Notes: a model not told the origin generated them from the sequence alone. A stretch of DNA of 64,000 nt from Patiriisocius sp047730165 (GCF_047730165.1 NZ_CP159834.1:1798001-1862000); one strand, 5' to 3'; counted from the first letter of the stretch, positions 43,179 to 52,846 are shown. Program-made: numbers and translations.

Positions 43179-43312
43179 CGCCAACGTAGTATTTGTGTAT
43201 TAGTAGTAGCGAGTTTTAGCACACTACTTGTTCGGAAAGAAATTTATAAAATAAAAAAGAATAGCGACTTGAGGTATACCTCAGCCGCTATTACTTATGC
43301 ACTTTGTTAGCA
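43179..43312 (+). repeat. attC-like element E28, family E
   Basis: Left CGCCAAC (43179-43185), right GTTAGCA (43306-43312). Arm GTGTATTAGTAGTAGCG / CCGCTATTACTTATGC. The left end is complementary to E27's right over GTTGGC-TTA. Confidence 0.8.
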
Positions 43313-43316
43313 AACG

Positions 43317-44798
43317 TTATTCTTTAACAATCTTTGTATTGATGATGTCATTATATTGACCGAAAACTCTCAGGAGATAGATTCCAGACTGATAATTGGC
43401 AATATTAAGAGAGTATATATCAGCATTCAAATCCGTTTTAAAAATTAGACTACCGGTCATATTATAAAGTTCTATTTTTAAAAGCTGATCTTTATTTGAA
43501 CTTATATTTATAAAATCATTTGATGGATTTGGATATAAACTTATGGAGGATTCTAAATCAATTGTAGGAATTGATAACACTGTTGATAAGTCGAATACCC
43601 TTACATGACCTGAAAAGTTACCATTACCATCATTAGATTTGCCGCCAATAGCCACAATACTTCCATCAGCCGAAATATCTACCGAATAGCCTGATTCATC
43701 AGAAGCAGCCTCTCCGTTAATATCTTCGCCCATTTGTGTCCAAACTCCACCTAAATTTTGAAAAATTCTAACATGGCCCGAATTAAATCCATTGCCATCA
43801 TTCCATACAGCGCCAATAGCAATAATATTTCCGCTTGCGGACAGCGCTAACGACCAGCCAGAATAATCTTCACTCGCTTCCCCATTTATATCTTCACCTA
43901 TTTGTGTCCAGACGCCTCCTATATTTTCAAAAATTCGTACCTGTCCCGAATTTTGTCCATTAGCATTGTCGCCCAATGCACTTATTGCCACTATATTTCC
44001 AACTTCAGACAATGCAACTCTAAAACCTGAACTCTCAAATTCCGTCTCACCATTAATATCTCCACCCAACTGTGTCCATGTCCCACCTATATTTTCATAT
44101 ATTTTAACCTCACCTGTATTTGTGCCATTCTCATCATTTTGCTTGGCTCCTATGGCTACTATATTTCCCTCCCCATTTAATGCTACTGAATTACCTAGTT
44201 GCTCTTGTTCCTGTTCCCCTTCAATATCTTGACCTATTTTTATCCAAGCCCCACCTACATTTTCAAAAACTTTAACATATCCAGTATTCTCACTATTTCC
44301 ATCGCCACGCGGCGCTCCTATAGCTATTATACTGCCATCGTTTGATAATGATATACTAGTAGCTGATAAATCTTGAAAATTTTCGCCTTCAATATCTTCA
44401 CCTATTTGTGTCCACGTACCAGATATATTTTCATATATCTCCACTTGACCCCTCCAGGAATTATTCAAATCAGAACCAATGGCAACGATACTACCATCTG
44501 CAGATAGTGCCAATGACCATCCTGACCGATCGTTTGGGGCCTCTCCGGCAATATCTTCACCTATTTTTGTCCACGTACCGTCTACATTTTCATATACTCT
44601 TACATGACCGGATCTATTACCACCATCATCATTTTCAATAGCACCAATAGCTACGATGTTACCATTTGCGGAGGTAGCTACTGTATGACCCGACAAGTCA
44701 TCTGTATTTTCTCCATCTATGTCATTACCTATTTGTACTTGACTATAGCCTGTTAATCCCAATGTTAGTATTGCGATTGATAAAATAATTTTTTTCAT
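43317..44798 (-). CDS. secreted beta-repeat protein with T9SS sorting tail
   Basis: Start at 44798 (MKKIILSIAILTLG, signal peptide to GYSQ). 493 residues. Seven or so repeats of about 55 residues with the pattern QIGxDIxGE..D.SG.SVALS.DGxIVAIGA..ND..G..SGHVRVYEN, each likely one FG-GAP-like propeller blade. C-terminal T9SS tail from SISLYPNPSNDFINI (about 420). A cell-surface or released propeller protein. It is preceded 108 bp upstream by a TPR regulator in the same direction and same interval. Confidence 0.83.
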   Translation of the reverse strand: MKKIILSIAILTLGLTGYSQVQIGNDIDGENTDDLSGHTVATSANGNIVAIGAIENDDGGNRSGHVRVYENVDGTWTKIGEDIAGEAPNDRSGWSLALSADGSIVAIGSDLNNSWRGQVEIYENISGTWTQIGEDIEGENFQDLSATSISLSNDGSIIAIGAPRGDGNSENTGYVKVFENVGGAWIKIGQDIEGEQEQEQLGNSVALNGEGNIVAIGAKQNDENGTNTGEVKIYENIGGTWTQLGGDINGETEFESSGFRVALSEVGNIVAISALGDNANGQNSGQVRIFENIGGVWTQIGEDINGEASEDYSGWSLALSASGNIIAIGAVWNDGNGFNSGHVRIFQNLGGVWTQMGEDINGEAASDESGYSVDISADGSIVAIGGKSNDGNGNFSGHVRVFDLSTVLSIPTIDLESSISLYPNPSNDFINISSNKDQLLKIELYNMTGSLIFKTDLNADIYSLNIANYQSGIYLLRVFGQYNDIINTKIVKE

Positions 44799-44868
44799 GA
44801 CATTTTTTTTATTAGCTGCAAAAATGAGAAAATTGACAAAAATAGAATTCACGCCTGAGTGTGAAAAA

Positions 44869-44886
44869 CCGATAAAACCGATAAAA
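44869..44886. repeat. 9-bp tandem repeat before T9SS propeller gene
   Basis: CCGATAAAA twice in tandem, about 75 bp upstream of the 44798 start codon and just downstream of the TPR gene; a possible binding site for the adjacent HTH regulator. Confidence 0.35.
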
Positions 44887-44905
44887 ACAATGATAATTAT
44901 GAAAT

Positions 44906-46525
44906 TTAAGTAGCCGTACTTGAATTATTTGAAATTTTAATTCCTTCTAACAACAATGAAATCTTTTTGTATTTAGATTCTTTAATATTGAAATACTCAT
45001 ACATCCTGCGAAGCGAAGAACCAATTCCATCCACACTCATAAAAACTTTCTCAGCGATTTCTTTATTGGTAATTACGGGATTTTCCAATAATACATTTAA
45101 TACTGTCCAATCGGTTTCATTTAATTTTCTGTTAATAGCATGCTCAATTTTTTCTCTAACCAATTCAAACTTATTAGAATCTACTATTAATCCCTTATTT
45201 GCATTGTTTTTAAGCTTCTCTATTTCATTTAATAGTAATTCTCGTTTTGCTTGATTTTTTTTGATTTTAGATTTAAAATAGAATACGATACAAAAAATTA
45301 ATAGGGAAGAAGTTATTAGTATAACAAACGTTCTTTTAAGTTGTGAGACTTTGAGTACTGCTTTTTCATTTTCATTTTCAAGTTTATTTTCATAAACTTT
45401 AAGTTCAAAGTCATTTTTCACCGCTTCACTTACTACAGCAAAATTATTTTTTTCTTGTTGAATACTATCCCTGTAAACAGTGTATTTTTCATACATATTA
45501 AGTGATAAATCAAACTTGCTTTGAGATTTGTAACACTTATATAGGAGCTCATATAAATCTCTGTTAAATTCTTTAAAGGTGTCTGAAGGAAGATTTACTA
45601 ATATTGACTCCCCTCTCTTTAATGCTTCATCTACATCTGTTTCAAAATAAATTTTCGCAATAGTAATTTCAGCATTAATAATTCCACTTTTTATATCAAG
45701 TTCTTTATTTAGGGCTAGGTTTTTATTAGCATAGTCATTCGCTTTTTCCAGTTGATTTAGTTTAAGGTATATACTAGCAAGCACAGCATAACAATCAGCA
45801 ATAAAAAATTGTTCGTTTTTTACTTGAAGTATTTTTAGGCCTTTTTCATAATCGGTCTTAGCGTCTAGGTACAGCCCATTTTCAAAATTAGTCCAGCCCA
45901 TGTTAATAAATATGATAGCAGTACTTCTATCTTCAAACCCTCTTTTATTTAAAATAGAAAGCGCTTTTTCATAATACTCTAATGCTATATCATAATTGTT
46001 AATGGTTAGAAAGACACTCCCTAAGCTAGTTAACATATGAGATTCTCCATCCGAGTTATTTAATTCTTGGTATATCTTTAATGCCTTGGAAAAATGTTCT
46101 GTTGCTTGTTTATAATTTTGTCTGTAAACAAAAATATTTCCCATATTACCCATTATTTTAGCTTGTAAAATTGGATCATTTAGTCGTTTAGCTAAGTTTT
46201 CAGCTTCGGTGTAAGCTTCCATAGCAATATCATAGTTTCCTTTTAGTCTATGTATATTTCCCTTTCTTTTAGTTGCACGATACAGTTGTAACGTTGCGTT
46301 TTTTTCATTTGCTAATTCATAGTGATAATCAAGAGCTACAAGTGTAGAATCTGGTTTTATTTGATTGTTAATTTCGTAATATTCTTCTAAAGCATTGAAT
46401 CTAATAGAGTCAGATTTTTTTTCATCTTTCCAGGTGTTTTTTAAAGAATCAATTTGAGAATAACCATTGGAGAAACTTATGCACACTATGAGAAAAAATA
46501 TTATTTTAAAATTTGGTTTTTTCAA
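44906..46525 (-). CDS. membrane-anchored TPR protein with C-terminal HTH
   Basis: 539 residues: signal peptide (to GYSQ, about 24), six to eight TPR units (about 60-320, e.g. ALEYYEKALSILNKRG, KATEHFSKALKIYQEL), one TM helix (about 396-414, FVILITSSLLIFCIVFYF), coiled-coil linker, and a cytosolic LuxR/GerE-like HTH (about 470-530, NPVITNKEIAEKVFMSVDGIGSSLRRMYEYFNI). This sensor layout is common in Bacteroidetes. It likely regulates the T9SS propeller gene downstream, which shares its interval. Confidence 0.85.
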   Translation of the reverse strand: MKKPNFKIIFFLIVCISFSNGYSQIDSLKNTWKDEKKSDSIRFNALEEYYEINNQIKPDSTLVALDYHYELANEKNATLQLYRATKRKGNIHRLKGNYDIAMEAYTEAENLAKRLNDPILQAKIMGNMGNIFVYRQNYKQATEHFSKALKIYQELNNSDGESHMLTSLGSVFLTINNYDIALEYYEKALSILNKRGFEDRSTAIIFINMGWTNFENGLYLDAKTDYEKGLKILQVKNEQFFIADCYAVLASIYLKLNQLEKANDYANKNLALNKELDIKSGIINAEITIAKIYFETDVDEALKRGESILVNLPSDTFKEFNRDLYELLYKCYKSQSKFDLSLNMYEKYTVYRDSIQQEKNNFAVVSEAVKNDFELKVYENKLENENEKAVLKVSQLKRTFVILITSSLLIFCIVFYFKSKIKKNQAKRELLLNEIEKLKNNANKGLIVDSNKFELVREKIEHAINRKLNETDWTVLNVLLENPVITNKEIAEKVFMSVDGIGSSLRRMYEYFNIKESKYKKISLLLEGIKISNNSSTAT

Positions 46526-46543
46526 ATTAAAGGTTTTAATGCT

Positions 46544-46675
46544 TGCCAGCGTGTTCGTGTATGGTTAGTTGCGTTGGCTAGGTCTAAATTAGTAAAAGAA
46601 AACGAACCAGAGGAAAATCCGTAGGATTTTCCGAGTACACACAGAACGAGCAATTAATTATACACGTTGTTGTAG
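46544..46675 (+). repeat. attC-like element E29, family A
   Basis: Left TGCCAGC (46544-46550; the AAC has become AGC), right GTTGTAG (46669-46675), perfectly complementary to E30's left. Hairpin GGAAAATCCGTAGGATTTTCC. Confidence 0.78.
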
Positions 46676-46687
46676 TACGTTTTTCTT

Positions 46688-48175
46688 TCAGTCAAATATA
46701 TGTTCTTCATAGTCTTCCCACCATTTTTCTATATCAACTTTAGGATTTCTACAGATGTACAATGGTATTCCGTTTTCTTCACCAATGGCATATTTATGAG
46801 TTATCATTTTTACTAATTCTACATTCTCAAAAACATATTCTACAGATGGTTTTTCATTTCCCAAACTTATCCAAACAGTTGCCTCTTTATTATCAAAACC
46901 CCATTGCCAAAAACTTCCGTGTCTGCTAATTGGATTTGGAAGATTATACTTTTTTCCTAATATTTTCAGAGCTCCTGCCTCTCCATAATTTTCTGCCCAA
47001 AGGACACAGTTCTCTTTCTCTTTAGGTGTCAATGTTTTATAAACACTATCCACTAATTTCACTTGTTCTTCCCATCCAAACATATCGGCATAATCTCCAG
47101 TTAGCTCTATTCGGCCATTTTCTTCTTTTAAATCGGCATATTCAACATATTTTTCAATTGGTAAAATTGGTGTAAGTTCAGGAATAAAATAAATTGATGG
47201 AATTAAAACAATGGTAGCAACGACATAAATTAAAATTGGCTTTTTCTTAAGTAATGATTCTAATACAACTGAACCACTTGCAAATAAAACTGGATAAATA
47301 GCAAACACATAATAGGCTTTTGAATTTAAGAGCCACATTGTACTAAAAATAATAATAGTTGCTATTCCAATTACGCGATACTTTTTTAGTTTACCCCAAA
47401 CCAAAAGTGATATTAATCCAAAAATACTGACAATTAAAGTAAAAGGAAAGTTTAACTGTTCTAAACCAAAGTCCATTGGATTTGTGCCATTTAGTTGATT
47501 TTCGTTTAAAGCCTGTAAATGTTTTAAAAGGGGAAAGTCATTTTGCGTTTGCCAGATAATATTTGGCAGAAAAATAATTAGTGAAATAGACGCAGAAATG
47601 TACAGCCATTTATTTTTATAAATAGTTCCTTTTTTGTAGAAAAATAGACCAATAAAAAGCCCAAAAGCCCATACTAGTATTGTGTACTTGTTCATTAAAC
47701 CTAATCCTAAAGTAATTCCCAATAAAATTAAAAACTTTTTGTTTTGTGAGTTTATAAACTTGATTATGAAATAAAATCCTAATGTCCAGAATAATTGGTC
47801 GAATGCAACAGGTTGGAATAAAGTATGATTTCGGTAAAAGGGTAGAAATGCTAGTATACATATTCCAGATAGTAAAACAGCCTTTGATTTTCCGCCAAGT
47901 TCTTTTGCTATAAAACAACATAGGATTAGAATTCCAATACCTGCTAATGTTGGAAAAAGCCTAACTCCTAAAAGTGAATAATCAAAAAACCAATAAGATA
48001 ACTTTCCGAGAAGAGCAATAAAAGGAGGGAACTCCATAAATCCCCAATCAAAATGTTCACTTACTGATAAATGAAGTAATTCATCACGATGGAAGCCATA
48101 ATTCCGATTTCCAAACCATTGAATTATTAATTTGATAATGGATAAAACTAGAATTATTGGTAAATATTTTTTCAT
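46688..48175 (-). CDS. GT39-family membrane glycosyltransferase
   Basis: 495 residues with 11-12 TM helices. The first periplasmic loop holds FHRDELLHLSVSEHFDWGFMEFPPF with the Asp-Glu pair of the PMT/ArnT (GT39) fold, then RLFPTLAGIG and a C-terminal soluble part (about 340-495). Such enzymes move a sugar from a polyprenyl-phosphate carrier to a periplasmic acceptor. Acceptor unknown. Single gene between E29 and E30. Confidence 0.84.
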   Translation of the reverse strand: MKKYLPIILVLSIIKLIIQWFGNRNYGFHRDELLHLSVSEHFDWGFMEFPPFIALLGKLSYWFFDYSLLGVRLFPTLAGIGILILCCFIAKELGGKSKAVLLSGICILAFLPFYRNHTLFQPVAFDQLFWTLGFYFIIKFINSQNKKFLILLGITLGLGLMNKYTILVWAFGLFIGLFFYKKGTIYKNKWLYISASISLIIFLPNIIWQTQNDFPLLKHLQALNENQLNGTNPMDFGLEQLNFPFTLIVSIFGLISLLVWGKLKKYRVIGIATIIIFSTMWLLNSKAYYVFAIYPVLFASGSVVLESLLKKKPILIYVVATIVLIPSIYFIPELTPILPIEKYVEYADLKEENGRIELTGDYADMFGWEEQVKLVDSVYKTLTPKEKENCVLWAENYGEAGALKILGKKYNLPNPISRHGSFWQWGFDNKEATVWISLGNEKPSVEYVFENVELVKMITHKYAIGEENGIPLYICRNPKVDIEKWWEDYEEHIFD

Positions 48176-48199
48176 TGATTGATGATGATTTCAAATGCA

Positions 48200-48374
48200 C
48201 TACAACGGTTTTGTATATGATTAGTGACGTCTACGGCGTGCTTGTCGGCTGTGAACGTCGGACGCATCGGCAAAGCCGCTTGTTCGGAACTATCCGAAAC
48301 ACTAAGTTAAGAATTTTATCGAGATCGTCTTCTTATTCACTGTCATAAGACATTAATTATATACGTTGTTAGCC
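48200..48374 (+). repeat. attC-like element E30, unclassified
   Basis: Left CTACAAC (48200-48206), right GTTAGCC (48368-48374); both match their neighbours' facing ends 7/7. The middle is GC-richer than any other element (CGTCTACGGCGTGCTTGTCG, CGTCGGACGCATCGG), so it may carry a distinct origin. Confidence 0.75.
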
Positions 48375-48572
48375 TTTCGTTATTTATTGTTACTGTTGAT
48401 AAATATTCAATAGAGGATTTAAAAAATTGGCGTTTTTTATATTGTTTTAATTTAACTATCTTTAAAACAGATAGTTATAGAGAATTTAATCGATGATTGG
48501 CTTTACAATTTGGCTGCCTCAAACTATTACTTTTTTCATATTTATTCTAAATTAACTAATAATTTACTTGTT

Positions 48573-50291
48573 ATGAATTATACACGATCCTCTGCTTGTT
48601 TTGTTTTAATCGTTGCTAATGTTTTTTCGCAGTCACCCCAAGTAATTGAGACAAGTCCCGTTTCTCAATCTTTGATAATGGCTCCGAGCGATCCAATCCT
48701 TATCACCTTCGATCAACCTCTCAATGAGGCAACGATTACGCCTAATACGTTTCAGGTTTACGGGCGATGGTCGGGTCCCATGGATGGCATTTATAGTTTT
48801 ACAGCTAACTCAACTGTAGTCAAATTCACACCTATTAGAGACTTTTTCTATGGTGAATCGATTAGAGTAGGATTATCAAGCGGTGTTCAGAATATGGCAG
48901 GTATGCCACTTACAAATGGATATGGCTTCAGCTATTGGACAAAATCATTACCAGCTTCACTCGATCTAGAGCTCGTAGGGCAGATCGATATGAGAGAGCC
49001 AGGGGAAGGTCATATAACATGCTATGGGGCCTATGCCGGTGATGTCAATGATGATGAATTTTCTGACCTGGTAGTCATTACCGAAGATTCAGACGACATA
49101 CGCGTATTACTCAGTGATGGCTCTAATGATTATGAACCATTTATAATTTTTGAATTACCCCCAGGCCAAGGACCCAGTACGAATGCAGGAGCTGATTTTA
49201 ATCATGATGGTTTGATTGATATAGCCATAGGTAGTACATATGCAGATCAAGTGAACGTACTGTTTGGAGATGCCACAACTATTTTTGGAAGTGAATTCAA
49301 CTATCAAACCGGTGAAGGGGTTCGGGGGCTAACTGTTGCTGACTTCAACGGGGATGGCTGGGAGGATATCGCTACAGCCAACCGTTACGCAAGTACGATA
49401 TCTATTCTCATGAATGATGGAACAGGACTTTTTGAGCCGGCGATAAATATCGATTCGGGGTTTGCTGGTGAAACTTCCATAGCTGCAACAGATCTCAATG
49501 GTGATGGCTATGTGGATCTACTTGTTGCAACTCATGATAGTAATAATGTGGTGAGTTTATTGAACGATGGAACAGGAAACTTTACGGTATTCGATTCGGT
49601 CTCTGTGGGTACTGGTCCTTGGAAGATGGCAATTGGAGATGTAAATGGTGATGGTTTTGTGGATATTGCGATTGCAAACAGGTTTACCGACGACATTTCA
49701 ATAGTTAGGACGGATGGTTCGGGTGGACTGCAATTTGACGCACAATATATTGTTGGTGATTTCCCAGTAGCCATCGATCTGGGTGATATTGACGGAGATG
49801 GTGATCTGGACTTTATTTCTAGTAATGTAAGTGAATCCAATTATGTGCTAATGGAAAATGACGGCTCAGGGTTTTTTGTGAATCCAAGAATTTATCCTAC
49901 TGTGCCTCAAGGGATGGCTGCATGCGCCACAATCCACGATCGAAATAATGACGGAGCCATGGACATTTCTATGATTGATGAGTCGGAGGATGTTATTTTA
50001 TTGTATAATAATACCGTTAATCTTGGCAATGACGACCAAGTAGCAGATATGGACTTGGTACTTTATCCAAATCCGTTTAACAATAACATTTATGTGGGCG
50101 GCTCCATTATGGGTCCAGTAAAATTGATATTGTATGACATTCAAGGTAGGCAAATACTAACTCAATACATGGGAACAGCGAAACAATTTTATATAGGTGA
50201 AATTGGATTATCGGAGGGTATCTACATTACCGAACTATACCACAATGGTAAATCTCAAAACATCAAGATGTATAAAATACCTCAAAATTGA
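48573..50291 (+). CDS. secreted VCBS/FG-GAP propeller protein with T9SS tail
   Basis: Start at ATG 48573 (MNYTRSSACFVLIVANVFSQ, signal peptide). 572 residues: Ig-like SbsA/Big_5 domain (about 25-125: VIETSPVSQSLIMAPSDPILITFDQPL), then about six VCBS/FG-GAP repeats with calcium-binding DxNxDGxxD motifs (DVNDDEFSD, DFNHDGLID, DFNGDGWED, DLNGDGYVD, DVNGDGFVD, DIDGDGDLD), then T9SS tail from LVLYPNPFNNNIYVGG (about 495). Probable surface adhesin. Base composition is visibly GC-richer than the neighbours, suggesting recent acquisition. It is alone in E30-E31 and reversed in direction relative to most. Confidence 0.86.
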   Translation: MNYTRSSACFVLIVANVFSQSPQVIETSPVSQSLIMAPSDPILITFDQPLNEATITPNTFQVYGRWSGPMDGIYSFTANSTVVKFTPIRDFFYGESIRVGLSSGVQNMAGMPLTNGYGFSYWTKSLPASLDLELVGQIDMREPGEGHITCYGAYAGDVNDDEFSDLVVITEDSDDIRVLLSDGSNDYEPFIIFELPPGQGPSTNAGADFNHDGLIDIAIGSTYADQVNVLFGDATTIFGSEFNYQTGEGVRGLTVADFNGDGWEDIATANRYASTISILMNDGTGLFEPAINIDSGFAGETSIAATDLNGDGYVDLLVATHDSNNVVSLLNDGTGNFTVFDSVSVGTGPWKMAIGDVNGDGFVDIAIANRFTDDISIVRTDGSGGLQFDAQYIVGDFPVAIDLGDIDGDGDLDFISSNVSESNYVLMENDGSGFFVNPRIYPTVPQGMAACATIHDRNNDGAMDISMIDESEDVILLYNNTVNLGNDDQVADMDLVLYPNPFNNNIYVGGSIMGPVKLILYDIQGRQILTQYMGTAKQFYIGEIGLSEGIYITELYHNGKSQNIKMYKIPQN

Positions 50292-50396
50292 TTGCATATT
50301 CATTAAAATTTATTCAGATTCATATAAACTGAATTTATTTTCAATCAACATTATTCGAAAGAATTTAATCCTAGCTTGTTGGTTCATTATAATGAA

Positions 50397-50527
50397 GGCT
50401 AACGTTTATGTATAAGATTAGTGGCGTGTTTAATCACCTAATTTTGCAAATAAACACCAGATAGAAAATCCGCGAGGATTTTCGTAAGTAACCGAGAACC
50501 AGCAATTAATTATACACGGTGTTGTAA
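50397..50527 (+). repeat. attC-like element E31, family A
   Basis: Left GGCTAAC (50397-50403), right GTTGTAA (50521-50527); the right end is complementary to E32's left over 10 bp (GTTGTAACCA). Perfect GAAAATCC-GCGA-GGATTTTC hairpin. Confidence 0.83.
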
Positions 50528-50536
50528 CCAGTTTTA

Positions 50537-51661
50537 TTATTCAAGTTTCGAATTAAATCTATCATCAGGTTTTAAATCCAATACTATTTCTTTTAATTCA
50601 CGTGTCATTTTTCTAATAGGAAAAGTTCTCATATTACCTAATATGATAACAGTTAATCTATCATCAGAATATCTGTGTAGATTAGACATAAAACCATTCA
50701 TAGTTCCTCCGTGTCTCATTAAAGTACCATTCTTATTGCCTTTTCCTCTTTGATATTCTGTAATGCGAAAACCATAACTATAATTACCAAATTCAGAATT
50801 TTCTCCATCAAAAAGTAGAGAAATACTTTTTTCGGATAATAGAGTATTGTTGTATAAGGCTTGATCCCACTTATATAAATCTTCAACAGTTGAGTATATA
50901 TCTCCTGAGCCTAAGGCATAAGAAACTATATTTTCATCATTTTTAATTCCAAAAGTTGTTTTACGATAACCTTTTGCTCTGTTTTTAGGTTGATTGTGTT
51001 TTCTCTCAACTCCAGAATGATTCATTTCTAGTGGTTTGAAGGTTCTTTCTTGAAGAACTTGGGCATATGATTTACCTGTAACCTTTTCGATTGCAATTGC
51101 TGATAGTGTATAATTAAGATTAGAATACTGATATTCAGATGCAGGTGTGAATGAGAGCGAAGAAGTGTTTATAATTTTAATAATTTCCTGAGAACTTACA
51201 TCTTTATCCTCGAAGTCAATGATTCTTTCTAAATGTGGCACAAATCCAGATTGATGTTTTAGAAGAATATGTAGTGTTAAATTTTTCCCTAGGTCTTCTT
51301 TGAGTTCAGGAATGTATGTCCTAATAGGTTCGTTTAAATCTAATAATCCATCTTCTACTAATTGTAATACAGAGACGGCTACGAATGATTTTGTTAGAGA
51401 ACCAATCAAAAATTGGGTTTCTGTAGTGTTTTTTATTTTATTTTCTCTGTTTGAATAACCATAAGCTTTGTTAAAAAGTATTTCTCCATCTTTTGCTACA
51501 AGAACAGCTCCTTGATAATCATCATCTTCAATATGATTTTTTAGAGTTGTTTCAATTTTTTTGGATAAACTATCACTATTATTATAATTTTCATTTTTTT
51601 TCGAGCTTAAAAAAACTAATATGCTTATTATTAGTAATAAAGAAAATAAAGTCTTTTTCAT
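50537..51661 (-). CDS. exported serine hydrolase, class C beta-lactamase fold
   Basis: 374 residues with a hydrophobic N-terminus (TLFSLLLIISILVFLSS). SxxK is SLTKSF (about 90-95), YxN is YSN (YQYSNLNYTL), and HGGTMNG the third motif; all canonical. Third of four family members in the window and the most typical in length. Single gene in E31-E32. Confidence 0.87.
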   Translation of the reverse strand: MKKTLFSLLLIISILVFLSSKKNENYNNSDSLSKKIETTLKNHIEDDDYQGAVLVAKDGEILFNKAYGYSNRENKIKNTTETQFLIGSLTKSFVAVSVLQLVEDGLLDLNEPIRTYIPELKEDLGKNLTLHILLKHQSGFVPHLERIIDFEDKDVSSQEIIKIINTSSLSFTPASEYQYSNLNYTLSAIAIEKVTGKSYAQVLQERTFKPLEMNHSGVERKHNQPKNRAKGYRKTTFGIKNDENIVSYALGSGDIYSTVEDLYKWDQALYNNTLLSEKSISLLFDGENSEFGNYSYGFRITEYQRGKGNKNGTLMRHGGTMNGFMSNLHRYSDDRLTVIILGNMRTFPIRKMTRELKEIVLDLKPDDRFNSKLE

Positions 51662-51726
51662 TGTGTTTAAGTTTTAGAATTAAAAAGAATATTAATCGAG
51701 AATTGTTCCATTTTTTTTCAAATTGG

Positions 51727-51855
51727 TTACAACGGTTTGTGTATGAGTAGTGGTGATTAAAAAGCTCTACTTTTTTGTTAATCTCAAAAGTATAAAAAAA
51801 GTGCAAACTTTGAGGTTTGCACTTTCTCAGCCATTACTTATAAACTTTGTTAGCA
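51727..51855 (+). repeat. attC-like element E32, family E, with strong hairpin
   Basis: Left TTACAAC (51727-51733), right GTTAGCA (51849-51855). Inside is a perfect 11-bp stem AAAGTGCAAAC (51798-51808) / GTTTGCACTTT (51815-51825), loop TTTGAG, that could act as a terminator on either strand. Confidence 0.8.
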
Positions 51856-51866
51856 ACTGGCTTTTC

Positions 51867-52811
51867 TTATTTCATTGTTACGATTACTTTTCCAACAGTT
51901 CTGCCACTTTCAAGCTGTAAGTGAGCATCTCCCATCTTTTCAAAAGCAAACGTTTTAGAAATATGCGGTTTTAGAGTTCCACTTTCCAACATATTTTTAA
52001 GAGTGTTCATATCGTCTCCATTAGATTGTACTACCGTGAATGAAACATCAACATTGCGTTCTTTTGCTAATTTTAAAACTTCATCAGAGAAGTCAGCTGT
52101 TGGCAATGAGATAATTACACCTCCATTTTTTGTAATTTTTATTGAATTGAGTAGAATGTCTCCATTAAACATATCCAATACAAAATCTATATCTGTAAGG
52201 ATTTCTTCAAATTTTTGTGAACCGTAGTCTATATGTTCATCAGCACCTAGTGATAGTACAAAATCTTTATTTTTAGCAGAACTTGTAGTAATTACATAAG
52301 CACCTAATGATTTTGCAATTTGAATAGCAAAATGACCTACACCACCAGAACCAGCATGTATCAAAACACGATCACTTTTTTTAACTCTTGGTTTTAAAGC
52401 CTGTAAGGCAGTAACTGCGGCCAAAGTAGTAGCTGCAGCTTCTTCAAATGATATGTTTTTTGGGATTTTAACCAAATGATCTTCAGGAGCTGCCACAAAT
52501 TCTGCATAAGCATTACCGCTTCCAGGAAAGTTAATCATACCGAATACATTATCTCCAATTTTAAATTTTGTTATATTATTTCCAATTGCAATAATAGTTC
52601 CAGAGACGTCCCATCCTATAATAGCTGGTCGTTGCTCACCAGTTAGTGAATTTAGTACGTCTTCGATAGCTCTTGCTTTATAATCTACAGGATTAATGCC
52701 TATTGCTTTTACTGAAATAAGTACTTCTTTCTCCTTTGTATCTGGTTTTTTAACGTCTTTAATTAAAAAGTTTTCGACTCCGCCTGTTTTTTCTAATAAT
52801 ATTGCTTTCAT
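51867..52811 (-). CDS. NADPH:quinone oxidoreductase-like MDR protein
   Basis: 314 residues. GroES-like N-domain (VLISVKAIGINPVDYKAR, GWDVSGTI) and Rossmann domain with HAGSGGVGHFAIQIAKSLGA (about 150-169). Zinc ligands are absent, as in the quinone-oxidoreductase group; it reduces quinones or reactive enals with NADPH. Divergent from an HxlR regulator with an operator in between, a common electrophile-stress module. Confidence 0.89.
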   Translation of the reverse strand: MKAILLEKTGGVENFLIKDVKKPDTKEKEVLISVKAIGINPVDYKARAIEDVLNSLTGEQRPAIIGWDVSGTIIAIGNNITKFKIGDNVFGMINFPGSGNAYAEFVAAPEDHLVKIPKNISFEEAAATTLAAVTALQALKPRVKKSDRVLIHAGSGGVGHFAIQIAKSLGAYVITTSSAKNKDFVLSLGADEHIDYGSQKFEEILTDIDFVLDMFNGDILLNSIKITKNGGVIISLPTADFSDEVLKLAKERNVDVSFTVVQSNGDDMNTLKNMLESGTLKPHISKTFAFEKMGDAHLQLESGRTVGKVIVTMK

Positions 52812-52829
52812 GTTTTTTTTATTTTTGTT

Positions 52830-52846
52830 ACTATAATTAGTATAGT
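52830..52846. promoter_or_regulatory. palindromic operator of second HxlR module
   Basis: ACTATA (52830-52835) - ATTAG - TATAGT (52841-52846). The half-site TTACTAT (starting 52828) is shared with the HxlR operator at 4690, so the two regulators may recognise similar sites. Confidence 0.58.
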
